A DNA stretch of 52,801 nucleotides from NCBI GenBank assembly GCA_035276085.1, contig DATELY010000142.1, positions 1 to 52,801 on the forward strand, in the 5' to 3' direction. The translations under genes were made by a program, and so were the position numbers. Below are positions 45,206 through 52,760 of the stretch, one piece after another (the first letter of the stretch is position 1; every line of letters starts with the position of its first letter). The notes under the pieces are model-generated. The model searched no databases and was not told where the DNA came from. It saw only the letters and a program-made list of their open reading frames with translations. Origin of the DNA: DATELY01 sp035276085. Lineage in GTDB: Bacteria > Pseudomonadota > Gammaproteobacteria > Steroidobacterales > Steroidobacteraceae.

Positions 45206-45335
45206 GAGAGATCCTCTTGTTGTTGCATAGATCGTCGATGCAGCGCCGGCATCATAGCAGTCATGAACCCTCGACCCATTGTGGGCGTTTGAGAACGGTA
45301 GCGCTGTTGCCGCCATCTCCGCGGAGTCGTCACTC

Positions 45336-47408
45336 ATGAACTGGTCAGGTCAGAAGAAGCCCAGTGCGGGCAATGCAGCAGCGCCTGCACGTCCACCGCT
45401 TGCCGGCGGTCGAGCTCAAGGTCCGCCTGCCCCGGGGCCAGCAGGCAAGCTGCCCACGCGTCGCGCCTGGATGGCCTTCTTCATCATCCTGGTGCTGAAC
45501 TACCTGCTCATGCGGCTGCTGTTCCCCGCGCCCGATGAAGCCGTCATGGTTCCGTACACGGTGTTCAAGGCGCAGGTGACGGCAGGCAACGTCGAGGCGA
45601 TCTACAGCAAGGGCGCAAGCATCGAGGGACGCTTCGTCAAGCCGGTCACCTGGCCGCCGAAGGAAGAGCAGCAAGCCAGCGAGCGTAAGGCGAACGCTGC
45701 ACCGTGGTCGCGAATCGCCGGTTCGCCGACGCCGCGCACAGCGAAGACGTTCACCACGACGTTGCCCGCATTCGTCGATCCGGGTCTCGAGTCGTTCCTG
45801 ATCTCCAAGAACGTGGAAATCAGCGCGATGCCGATTCAGAGCGGCAGCGGATGGTCGACCCTGCTCTTCGGCTTTGGCCCTGCGATTCTCATCATCGCCT
45901 TCTATGTGTGGATGTTTCGCCGCGCGCAGCAAGGCGCCGGCAGCGCGCTCATGGGCATCGGCAAGAGCAAGGCGCGTCGCTACGATCAGGAAGCACAGAG
46001 TCGAGTGACATTCAACGATGTTGCCGGCATCGATGAAGCCGAGAACGAGTTGGTCGAGATCGTCGATTTTCTGAAGGATCCCGCGAAGTACACCCGGCTT
46101 GGTGGCAGTGCACCGAAGGGTGTGTTGCTCATCGGTGCGCCGGGAACCGGTAAGACACTGCTGGCCAAAGCCGTTGCAGGCGAGGCGGGCGTACCGTTCT
46201 TCTCGATGAGCGCCGCCGAGTTCGTGGAGATGATCGTCGGTGTAGGTGCGGCCCGCGTGCGGGATCTGTTTGCGGAGGCGCGCAAGCATGCGCCCGCGAT
46301 CATCTTCATCGATGAAGTCGATTCGATCGGGCGCGCACGCGGACCGCTGGCAATCGGCGGCTCGAGCGAACAGGAACAAACGCTCAATCAGATTCTCACC
46401 GAGATGGATGGCTTCTCGGGACGCGAAGGCATCATCGTGCTCGCGGCGACGAATCAGCCGGACGTGCTCGACAAGGCGCTGTTGCGACCGGGTCGCTTCG
46501 ACCGGCGCGTGATCGTGAACTTGCCCGACAAACGCGGCCGTGAAGCGATCTTGAAAGTGCACACGCGAGGTGTGCCGCTCGCGGACGATGTGAGCCTCGA
46601 TGAGACCGCTGCCTCCACTCCCGGTTTTTCGGGGGCCGACCTCAAGAATCTCGTCAACGAAGCGGCCTTGCTGGCCGCCCGGCGCGAGCGCAAACAAGTC
46701 ATGCAGGCGGACTTGCTCGATGCGCTGGAGAAAATCGTGCTCGGTCCCGAGCGGCCGCTGTTGCTCAGTGCCGAAGACCGCGAACGCATTGCTTATCACG
46801 AAAGCGGCCATGCGATTCTGGGTCTCGTCGTACCGGGCGCAGATCCGGTTCATCGCGTGACCATCGTGCCGCGCGGTCAGGCGCTGGGTGTGACGTATCA
46901 ACGCCCGCAGACCGATCGCTACAACTACCCGGAAGCGTATCTGCGGGCTCGCATCGTCGGCATGCTGGGCGGGCGCGCGGCGGAAGAGATCGTCTACGGC
47001 ACACGCACCACGGGCGCGGAGAACGATATCGAGCAGGCAACGAATCTCGCGCGCAACATGGTGACCCGCTGGGGCATGAGCGACAAGCTCGGCATGGTGC
47101 AGCTCGCGCCACGCCAGAATGCGTACCTGGGTGGCTCTATGGGGATGAGCGAGAGGCCGTTCAGCGAAGAGACGGCGCGCATCGTCGATGCGGAAGTTCA
47201 ACGCATCATCAACGAGAGCCACGAACAGGCGAAGAACCTGCTGCGCCGGCATCGGCGGCAGCTCGATGCGCTGGTGGAGGCGCTATTGAAGCGCGAGACC
47301 CTCGACGAGGGCGACGTTCTGGGGATCACGGGATTGCCGCCGGCACCTGCGCTCGAGAGCGGGCGCGTCGCGGCAGCGGCTACTTCAACGGCAGGAACAC
47401 ATCCGTGA
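45336..47408 (+). CDS. FtsH-type AAA protease, atypical N-terminus
   Basis: A membrane-bound ATP-dependent zinc protease of 690 residues. It opens with an unusual Pro/Ala/Gly-rich cytoplasmic stretch (1-40), then two membrane helices (about 43-62 and 173-195) around a periplasmic domain. The AAA module has Walker A GAPGTGKT (about 268) and Walker B IIFIDEVD. The second region of homology ends GRFDRR, and the protease site is HESGH (about 488-492) with a late Asp (about 562). The usual ftsH neighbours are absent, so this is likely a second FtsH. Its last 15 residues are encoded by the direct repeat at 47363-47414 and may not be native. Confidence 0.9.
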   Translation: MNWSGQKKPSAGNAAAPARPPLAGGRAQGPPAPGPAGKLPTRRAWMAFFIILVLNYLLMRLLFPAPDEAVMVPYTVFKAQVTAGNVEAIYSKGASIEGRFVKPVTWPPKEEQQASERKANAAPWSRIAGSPTPRTAKTFTTTLPAFVDPGLESFLISKNVEISAMPIQSGSGWSTLLFGFGPAILIIAFYVWMFRRAQQGAGSALMGIGKSKARRYDQEAQSRVTFNDVAGIDEAENELVEIVDFLKDPAKYTRLGGSAPKGVLLIGAPGTGKTLLAKAVAGEAGVPFFSMSAAEFVEMIVGVGAARVRDLFAEARKHAPAIIFIDEVDSIGRARGPLAIGGSSEQEQTLNQILTEMDGFSGREGIIVLAATNQPDVLDKALLRPGRFDRRVIVNLPDKRGREAILKVHTRGVPLADDVSLDETAASTPGFSGADLKNLVNEAALLAARRERKQVMQADLLDALEKIVLGPERPLLLSAEDRERIAYHESGHAILGLVVPGADPVHRVTIVPRGQALGVTYQRPQTDRYNYPEAYLRARIVGMLGGRAAEEIVYGTRTTGAENDIEQATNLARNMVTRWGMSDKLGMVQLAPRQNAYLGGSMGMSERPFSEETARIVDAEVQRIINESHEQAKNLLRRHRRQLDALVEALLKRETLDEGDVLGITGLPPAPALESGRVAAAATSTAGTHP

Positions 47409-47414
47409 TCGCCT
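47363..47414. repeat. 52-bp direct repeat, left copy
   Basis: This segment matches 50255-50307 over 52-53 bp with one small indel and two substitutions; both contain CGCGTCGCGGCAGCG and ACATCCGTGATCGCCT. The right copy is the 3' end of the AraC/GyrI gene. The left copy read on the minus strand encodes SQAITDVFLPLK and a stop, so it is the tail of a lost second copy of that gene. The two repeats bound about 2.9 kb of accessory sequence. Confidence 0.85.
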
Positions 47415-47434
47415 GCGACAGGGTCGCGCACTGG

Positions 47435-47713
47435 TCAAGGGTTATGCCGCTTGAGCCAGCCGCGCAGCGCATCGTCGATGCGCCTCTGCCAACCACTACC
47501 ACTGGCTCGAAAGCGATCGAGCACGTCGGGCGACAATCGGATGGTAATGCGCTCCTTTGTTGGAGCCTTCTGTGGCCCGCGCACTTTGCGCATGAATGCT
47601 ACTGGCAGAACTTGCGATGCAGGCTTTGCACGCGCGAAGTCATTCGATGTCCATTCTGGATTATCTGCGTCGACTCGTTCCGGATCGACCTTCGCACGCT
47701 TGCGTGTGGCCAT
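47435..47713 (-). CDS. brnA: BrnA-type antitoxin
   Basis: A 92-residue protein with a charged N-terminus and a C-terminal half of ribbon-helix-helix type (TKERITIRLSPDVLDRFRAS, then GWQRRIDDALRGWL). This is the pattern of BrnA, which neutralises BrnT and represses the operon. The gene starts inside the end of brnT (53-nt overlap), in the usual toxin-first order. A palindromic operator candidate lies upstream of brnT at 47976-48018. Confidence 0.88.
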   Translation of the reverse strand: MATRKRAKVDPERVDADNPEWTSNDFARAKPASQVLPVAFMRKVRGPQKAPTKERITIRLSPDVLDRFRASGSGWQRRIDDALRGWLKRHNP

Positions 47714-47966
47714 AGCGCTTTACCTCTCGTTTGTTTGCGCGCCTCAGGCTGATGACGTGGACAGTTTCGCCACGCATCGTGAACACGAGCACGTGCAGAC
47801 GGCCGTCCAACTCACCGAAGGCGCGGTAACGGATCTCGCCGTATTCGTGCCTGTCATCGACCAGCACTACGGCAGTCTCGAAATCAAACAGCCGAGCCTG
47901 CTCGAACGACAGTCCGCGCTCGCGGATGTTCTTTTCGTCCTTGGCGGGGTCGTAGCTGATTTCCAC
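47661..47966 (-). CDS. brnT: BrnT-type toxin
   Basis: A RelE-fold ribonuclease toxin of 101 residues, beginning MEISYDPAKDEKNIRERGLSF. It contains the family's DDRHEYGEIRYRAFGELDGR and ends its core with VISLRRANKREVKRYG. The start codon is GTG at 47966. About a dozen extra residues follow the usual family end. It forms an operon with the overlapping brnA. It degrades RNA when freed from BrnA in known systems; activity here is inferred. Confidence 0.88.
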   Translation of the reverse strand: MEISYDPAKDEKNIRERGLSFEQARLFDFETAVVLVDDRHEYGEIRYRAFGELDGRLHVLVFTMRGETVHVISLRRANKREVKRYGHTQACEGRSGTSRRR

Positions 47967-47975
47967 GCATCAGAG

Positions 47976-48018
47976 TGTATGCACAACCAATCTCGGCGTC
48001 TAGCAGACTGTGCATACA
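47976..48018. promoter_or_regulatory. Palindromic operator upstream of brnT
   Basis: TGTATGCACA (47976-47985) and TGTGCATACA (48009-48018) are perfect 10-bp inverted repeats with a 23-nt spacer, starting 10 nt upstream of the brnT start. This is where a ribbon-helix-helix antitoxin would bind to autoregulate the operon. Confidence 0.6.
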
Positions 48019-48100
48019 AATAAAAGCGAAAACAATTCATCCAGCCGTCAGTCGATGATCGCTTGGCTCGCCTACGCGAAGGCTACCGCTCGTGATCGCC

Positions 48101-48295
48101 ATGCTGCGAGAGTTCGAGGACGGCGGGCCGGAGATCAATCACGCGGCGTTATTCGAGTATTGAAGGCAGGACGCGACGTCGGATGAGTTCCTTGTGTATC
48201 GCCTCGAGCCGCAACGCAACGTAGTGCTGAGGCTCCTCAATCAACTGCGGGAGCGGGGCAAGCGGGAAGTGGAAGAGGGATTTGCTGCCACTTGA
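48101..48295 (+). pseudogene. Decayed small gene with in-frame stop
   Basis: One plus-strand frame reads MLREFEDGGPEINHAALFEY, then a TGA at 48161-48163, and continues open as DEFLVYRLEPQRNVVLRLL and EVEEGFAAT to 48295. The amphipathic, charged character on both sides suggests one former small protein with a nonsense mutation. Family not recognised. It lies within the accessory segment bounded by the direct repeats. Confidence 0.35.
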
Positions 48296-48447
48296 GCGAT
48301 TACTTATCGAGCACCAAAAACTGCGGCGTTCCCGATATGTCGTTCTACGAGGAACTCGTCGACCGTTGTGCTACGCACCTGGAAGTGCCCACCCCGGCGC
48401 AGATTGCATCTTTCAAATCGGTGATCGCGAAGGTGTCCGATGCGTAA
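48292..48447 (+). CDS. Possible 51-residue protein
   Basis: A short frame begins with TTG at 48292, which overlaps the preceding TGA stop (TTGA), and runs to a TAA at 48445-48447. It contains MSFYEELVDRCATHLEVPTP and ends FKSVIAKVSDA. An AGAGGGA lies upstream. The coupling by TTGA and the protein-like composition make it plausible, but it may be a remnant like its neighbours. Family not recognised. Confidence 0.3.
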   Translation: MSDYLSSTKNCGVPDMSFYEELVDRCATHLEVPTPAQIASFKSVIAKVSDA

Positions 48448-48454
48448 GGAAATG

Positions 48455-48650
48455 CTGTCAAACGACTCAGGCGCTTGGACGAGAGCCAGCGCGCGATGGT
48501 CGGCGCTCGCATTGCGACGTTGACTCACGGCGGCGACCGCGTGTCGGAGCAAGCGGCAAATTTGCCGCTTGCTACACAGGCCGGCGCCGCTGAGATGCTG
48601 AACGTGTCTGAACGCTCCGTGCGTAGTGCATGCAGCGTAATCGGGCACGA
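48455..48650 (+). pseudogene. Fragment of a ParB-like plasmid/phage protein
   Basis: A frame with no start reads RRLDESQRAMVGARIATLTHGGDR, then LPLATQAGAAEMLNVSERSV. This is the middle of ParB/RepB-like regulators of plasmids and phages, where LxESQRAMVAA and AAEMLNVSxRSV are typical, with the helix-turn-helix in the second part. The nuclease domain before and the C-terminus after are missing. It is a remnant of a mobile element. The quoted stretch is split here to two parts; together they cover about 60 residues. Confidence 0.6.
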
Positions 48651-48696
48651 TCGACGGCTGCCCCCGGTGCTCGCGGCCGGGGCTCGGAGGAATCGC

Positions 48697-48900
48697 ATGA
48701 ACGATGAACCGCGTGAAAAACAGCGGCGGGTCTCGCGGGGACAACCTCGCGACCAGATTAAGATGCTTCCGCCCGAAGGCAGTATCGACCCCGTGGCGGT
48801 GGCTCGGCTCATAAAGAAGAAGATCGTCGAGCAACAGCATCCTTCGGAACGTTTGCTCGTCGGCACCACGCCACCCGAAGACAGAAGTGGGTGCGAGTGA
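48697..48900 (+). CDS. Hypothetical 67-residue basic protein
   Basis: The ATG at 48697 has GGAGG 6 nt upstream (48686-48690), so translation is plausible although the frame is shared with the ParB-like remnant just before it. The product is highly charged (MNDEPREKQRRVSRGQPRDQ), then ARLIKKKIVEQQ, and ends in acidic residues and Cys. No membrane segment and no family is recognised. Confidence 0.4.
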   Translation: MNDEPREKQRRVSRGQPRDQIKMLPPEGSIDPVAVARLIKKKIVEQQHPSERLLVGTTPPEDRSGCE

Positions 48901-49013
48901 GGTGGCCCGCCACTATGTAAGCGCGCCGCGCCTTGGCCACCGGTCAGCTTATACTCGCAGTCAGAAGTTCCTACACATAAACAAGTGTCGATCGACCATC
49001 GGGCGCGCGGCAA

Positions 49014-49883
49014 ATGAGTAAATGGGGAGATTCATGGAAGCCGACCTGGCTTTACGGCTGCACGAATTGGTTGCTGTTCGTTGCGGGCAGCATCAATCTC
49101 GGAGTTGGTACTTGGGCAGGTCTGAACGGTGGCGTCGCGGTAACGGCAACGTGCTTGGCTGCCGGGCTGATCCTACTGTTCGCGGCAACAGTCGATCGAT
49201 TCGAATCAGTTAAGGGCCTTGGCGTTGAAGCAAAGACGCGAAGACTCGACAAGAAAATTGAAGAGGCAGATGAAGCTCTGACGCGACTCCAGGAACTCGC
49301 GGAGCTCACAGGCTCGGCCCTGGTCGATCTCAATAGTCGCGTGGGCCGATGGTCGATGCCGCTGATAGGAAAGGACGCCTACGAGGTTACGCAAAGGGTG
49401 CGACGTATCTTGGTTGCCCTCGGTTCGGATGAGAGCGTCATACGCCGTACGCTCGAGCCGCAGATTCGAACTTTTTGTCTCGATCTGTGCCGTGCGCTGC
49501 TTAAGCCAGTAGAACATGCCCTGCAGGATCGCATCGATGAGTTAACCGAACGACGTGACTCAATGGGACGCCGAGTCGATCCTGGCAATCCTGAATATCG
49601 GGAGCTGTGCAACCAGATAGAGATTGGCTTGGCGTATGCGGACGGAAAATTGAAGGCACTGGAAGAAATGTCCATTGCCACAAGGCCCGACCAACTGCTA
49701 CATCTGATCGAAGATACTCCGCTCGTAGATCCGCAGGTGTTGTCCGCTGCTCGTGCCAGGAGCGAACCGCTTGTTGCATCCATGCAGGAGTTTCGAAAGA
49801 ACTTGGAAATTTCAGATCCAAAACCCTGTTTCGATGCGATCAACGAGTTTCTTTTTTTGCGACGGGCTGATCCAGCCTTTTGA
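49014..49883 (+). CDS. Unknown membrane protein with coiled coil
   Basis: A 289-residue protein with two hydrophobic helices (about 12-32 and 40-60), a charged coiled coil (about 72-105), and a long soluble helical domain to the C-terminus that includes IRTFCLDLCRALLKPVEHAL. I do not recognise it. The codon use and lower GC of this stretch differ from the core genes, which suggests transfer. It is followed after 20 nt by another small membrane protein, so the two could work together. Two-helix plus coiled-coil proteins in such islands are sometimes defence effectors; that is speculation. Confidence 0.7.
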   Translation: MSKWGDSWKPTWLYGCTNWLLFVAGSINLGVGTWAGLNGGVAVTATCLAAGLILLFAATVDRFESVKGLGVEAKTRRLDKKIEEADEALTRLQELAELTGSALVDLNSRVGRWSMPLIGKDAYEVTQRVRRILVALGSDESVIRRTLEPQIRTFCLDLCRALLKPVEHALQDRIDELTERRDSMGRRVDPGNPEYRELCNQIEIGLAYADGKLKALEEMSIATRPDQLLHLIEDTPLVDPQVLSAARARSEPLVASMQEFRKNLEISDPKPCFDAINEFLFLRRADPAF

Positions 49884-49903
49884 AGGCCCGGGTTAGTAAA
49901 CAC

Positions 49904-50212
49904 ATGGCAATCGGCAACACAGAGATCTGGCGGATTCGATCGGAGATCTTCGCTAATATCACGCAGGGGATCGCTGCGCTTATTGCTGCCATCGCGGCAA
50001 TGATCGGTGCGTTTGCCATCGAAGGCGCAACAGCGGCCTTCGTTCAAGGGCGAGGCTCCTCAGCGACGACGGCGTCAAAACCAGGGACAGCACACTTGCT
50101 AGCCGCTCAAGCGCGCCTTTGTCGGAGAAGGCGCTGGAGAAAGTTGCCGTCGGGTACGACGATGTGGGCTGAAGGTCTTCCACTGCGCCGTCAATCGATT
50201 CTGGCCGGGTAA
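49904..50212 (+). CDS. Small membrane protein, possibly frameshifted
   Basis: A 102-residue frame from ATG 49904. Residues 1-18 are polar and 19-40 form a membrane helix (GIAALIAAIAAMIGAFAIEG). After about residue 48 the frame turns into an Arg-rich stretch with odd composition. In another frame the same DNA reads a plausible tail (LLSDDGVKTRDSTLA, then SEKALEKVAVGYDDVG and a stop at about 50170). A frameshift near 50060 is therefore likely, and the true product may end there. It lies 20 nt after the 289-residue gene. Confidence 0.5.
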   Translation: MAIGNTEIWRIRSEIFANITQGIAALIAAIAAMIGAFAIEGATAAFVQGRGSSATTASKPGTAHLLAAQARLCRRRRWRKLPSGTTMWAEGLPLRRQSILAG

Positions 50213-50254
50213 TTCTGTAGATGGCCAGTAAGGGAAGTCCGGCGCGGGACGCTC

Positions 50255-50307
50255 GCGCGTCGCGGCAGCGTCCTACTTCAACGGCAGAAATACATCCGTG
50301 ATCGCCT
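50255..50307. repeat. 52-bp direct repeat, right copy
   Basis: Partner of the repeat at 47363-47414. It overlaps the last 35 bp of the AraC/GyrI gene (EAITDVFLPLK and stop, read on the minus strand) and its 3' flank. The intact gene here marks this copy as the original. Confidence 0.85.
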
Positions 50308-51145
50308 CATGCTCCGGTACGTCCGGAAAGAACGTCACGCGCTGAAAGTACAGGGGGAACTCGCGCAGTTCCTCTCCGCTCTGCGGCAGCCACTGCGAAT
50401 ATAGATAGAGCACCGAATCACGCAGCGTGTCGTCCGAGCCGACATGCCTGAGCAGTGCGCAGCGCCCAGCTGGAATGGTCTTGCTCATGACGCCGAATTC
50501 GTTCGGCAGTACGGCCATGTCCGTCGCGGCGCAGAGGTCCATGCGGTAATCCTCGGGCGCAACGCTTTCGGGATCGTCGTACGCCAGATTGAACGTCGCG
50601 CTCACCTGGGGCGGTAACCGGTGCTGCCTGCGCCAGGCGATGAAGCGTCGGATGGAGTCACCGAGGCGTGTCGGATCGCCGCGATGCTCGAGCACGGCCA
50701 CGGGCGTGGCCGGAAAGGAAACGATCCTGACGTGTTCGGGTTGTGGCGCCGATGACATGGGATGCTTCCTCAATTCGTTCAAGGGTTCCAGGGTGTCGTT
50801 CCAAGGCGCCCATTGCGGTGCGCGTCTGAAGTCGCTGGGTGACTGTCCGATCTCTTTCTTGAACGCGCGCGCAAAGGACTCCGGGCCTTCGTACCCGTTG
50901 GTCAGTGCGACTTCCAGGATGGGATCGCTGCGAAACGCGAGTTGATACGACGCACGTTTCAAACGGCGCAGCTGGATGTACTTGCTCACCGGTATGCCCA
51001 GCAATGCGGAGAACTGCCGGTGGAAGTGATGTTTCGAGAATGCGGCGATGCCGCTCAGCTCTTCGACCGTCAACGACTCGTTGAGATGTGCATCGATGTG
51101 ATCGAGCACCTTGCGGAATCGAGCCTGGTAATTGGCGCCGCTCAC
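50273..51145 (-). CDS. AraC-family regulator with GyrI-like domain
   Basis: A 290-residue transcription regulator. The N-terminal AraC double helix-turn-helix spans about 10-108 (LTVEELSGIAAFSKHHFHRQF, then ALTNGYEGPESFARAFKKEIG). The C-terminal GyrI-like/effector-binding domain spans about 130-290, as in the Rob and SbmC group. These regulators often respond to small hydrophobic compounds. The 3' end is part of a direct repeat. It is divergent from the methyltransferase region. Confidence 0.92.
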   Translation of the reverse strand: MSGANYQARFRKVLDHIDAHLNESLTVEELSGIAAFSKHHFHRQFSALLGIPVSKYIQLRRLKRASYQLAFRSDPILEVALTNGYEGPESFARAFKKEIGQSPSDFRRAPQWAPWNDTLEPLNELRKHPMSSAPQPEHVRIVSFPATPVAVLEHRGDPTRLGDSIRRFIAWRRQHRLPPQVSATFNLAYDDPESVAPEDYRMDLCAATDMAVLPNEFGVMSKTIPAGRCALLRHVGSDDTLRDSVLYLYSQWLPQSGEELREFPLYFQRVTFFPDVPEHEAITDVFLPLK

Positions 51146-51456
51146 TGAGGACGTGACTCCTTGGGTACGGTTACCCTAGCAACGCTGCGACGGAAACACC
51201 TGACTAAAGTTGCTCGATTGCGTGTCTGGAGCCGGGTGCCAGCTCAGGCCCTGAGCTTGAGATCGACAGGCTGGAAACGTACTCCAGCCACTCTGCGGAG
51301 GAAATGACAACCCGTGTCGCCAGGCGGGATCTCGAGATATCGCTGTGTCGTTTAGAAAGATGCAGCGACATCAGAGGCCCTGGTCTCCGCCTCTCCGGTG
51401 TCTGCGCGAGTCAGGCGGATGCGTGTTTGTCCACGCACATCTGCCCATACCGGTGA
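51146..51456. other. Intergenic region without a gene
   Basis: About 310 bp between the AraC-type gene and the methyltransferase hold no convincing coding sequence. The only structure noted is a short perfect palindrome, AGCTCAGG C CCTGAGCT, at 51241-51257, which lacks a T-run and might be an operator. Promoters for both divergent genes should lie here but no clear boxes were found. Confidence 0.4.
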
Positions 51457-52281
51457 ATGTCTACCAGCTCAACCTTGCCCAGAGTTCACGTGACCGCCAA
51501 ACAGTTCGGATCAGAGCAGAGCCGCCAACCCGTGGGCCGCTCCAACGAGGACATGCATGGAGAGTTTTCCCAGGCGGGCGCCTACGCAGCGCTCTACTCG
51601 AGCCAGTCGCCTACAGGCGTTTTCTTTCGTGCCCGTGTGCGCGAGGTAGGCGGCCTCATCCGGGAATTTGGTTCCGGTGGGACGATTCTCGATATCGGCT
51701 GCGGCCCAGGGATCATTGCGCGCGAGCTGCGTGGTCAGTATTCCGGCTACGTCGGCCTCGATATTTCACCGAGTATGGTCCAGGAGTGCCGGCACATGAA
51801 TGCGGACGACCTCAACGTACACGCTATCATCGCGAGCGCCGAAGACCTCCCGTTCCCGGGACGTCTTTTCGACATCGTGCTCTGCCTCGGCGTGCTCGAG
51901 TACCTCCGCGACGTGGGCATGGCCTTGCACGAAGTGGCACGCGTACTGCGTGATGACGGCTTTGTCATCGTTTCAATGCTGAATGCGGTAAGCCCGTGCG
52001 AGCGCTGGCGGCAGCGAACCCGCGCGCGCGAGCATGGCAGCAAGCTCCCCGTTCGACTGTATGGCAGACATGAGATGTGTCGGTGCCTCGAAGCAAAGGG
52101 ACTACATGTGCAAGCGGTGAAGTATTTCGATTTCAATGTATTTCCACCGCCGCTGGATCATCGCTATCCGCGCTGGCAAGCACGCACTGAGCGGCTGCTG
52201 GCACGACTCTACCTGCCGGGACTACATTGGCTAGGCAGTGGATTCCTGCTTGCGGCCCGGAAATTCATACCCCGGAACTGA
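51457..52281 (+). CDS. SAM-dependent methyltransferase
   Basis: A 274-residue class I methyltransferase of the Methyltransf_11 type. SAM-binding motif I is LDIGCGPGIIARELRG (about 77-92), motif II GLDISPSMVQECR, and motif IV LPFPGRLFDIVLCLGVLEYL. A hydrophobic C-terminal end (LHWLGSGFLLAA) follows. The ATG at 51457 has no clear Shine-Dalgarno; ATG at 51553, with GAGGAC just upstream, is the main alternative and keeps the whole domain. The substrate cannot be deduced; proteins of this layout often methylate quinones, lipids or sugars. Confidence 0.85.
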   Translation: MSTSSTLPRVHVTAKQFGSEQSRQPVGRSNEDMHGEFSQAGAYAALYSSQSPTGVFFRARVREVGGLIREFGSGGTILDIGCGPGIIARELRGQYSGYVGLDISPSMVQECRHMNADDLNVHAIIASAEDLPFPGRLFDIVLCLGVLEYLRDVGMALHEVARVLRDDGFVIVSMLNAVSPCERWRQRTRAREHGSKLPVRLYGRHEMCRCLEAKGLHVQAVKYFDFNVFPPPLDHRYPRWQARTERLLARLYLPGLHWLGSGFLLAARKFIPRN

Positions 52282-52662
52282 AACGCGTGGCTCCGGGAAT
52301 CAACGACGCGCGCGATGGCACGCATCCCTCGTTAGTTAGGAACACGGAACCGATAACGGGTCGCACTCCAGTGCGCGACCCGGTTCGACATGTTGTGCAG
52401 AGGTACCACCTTGTCGCCGGTCCTGAGCGCATCGGAGCAAGTGCGAGTTGTTTCTCAACGCCAACGATGGAACTTCCGTCGCCAGGGCGTTATGCCGTTC
52501 GGCTTGAGCCAGAGGAATAGGCCACTGCCATCAAACCGCCTGTTCTTTCCCGTGCGCACATCGGGCGTTCTTAATCTCGCCGGGTTACGGCAAACGAGAG
52601 GCTTAAAATCCTAGACTTTTGGCGCCTGGCCCGTTCTTAGCGGGTCTTATCGTGTGTGGTGA
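52282..52662. other. Non-coding stretch left of the attachment site
   Basis: About 380 bp with no convincing gene. A hairpin, CGGGTCG with CGACCCG around a CACTCCAGTGCG loop (about 52358-52382), lies some 80 nt after the methyltransferase stop and may act as its terminator, but it lacks a T-run. Nothing else was recognised. Confidence 0.4.
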
Positions 52663-52685
52663 TGGTGCCCAGGAGAGGACTCGAA
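52663..52685 (-). other. tRNA-Leu 3'-end copy, probable att site
   Basis: Read on the minus strand these 23 nt end AGTCCTCTCCTGGGCACCA and begin TTCG. This equals the last part of the T-arm, acceptor and CCA end of tRNA-Leu in related gammaproteobacteria (acceptor GCCCAGG/CCTGGGC). The tRNA body does not continue to the right. It is therefore a displaced tRNA 3' end, as left by site-specific integration. The element should extend rightward from here, and an intact minus-strand tRNA-Leu is expected at its far end. Confidence 0.65.
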
Positions 52686-52738
52686 AGGGCGGAAAGTGTG
52701 AAGGGTTTTACCGAGAAATCGGATAAGCGCTTCGGGAC

Positions 52739-52760
52739 GATACCCCCTCGGATACCCCCG
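52739..52760. repeat. Short direct repeat near the att site
   Basis: GATACCCCCT at 52739-52748 and GATACCCCCG at 52751-52760 form a tandem repeat with a period of 12 nt, about 55 bp inside the predicted element end. Such short repeats next to an att core are typical of integrase or excisionase arm sites. Confidence 0.45.

Noticed and set aside
45345..47252. 635-residue minus-strand frame opposite the FtsH gene
   Set aside because: Antisense to all conserved AAA and protease motifs; no recognisable domain.
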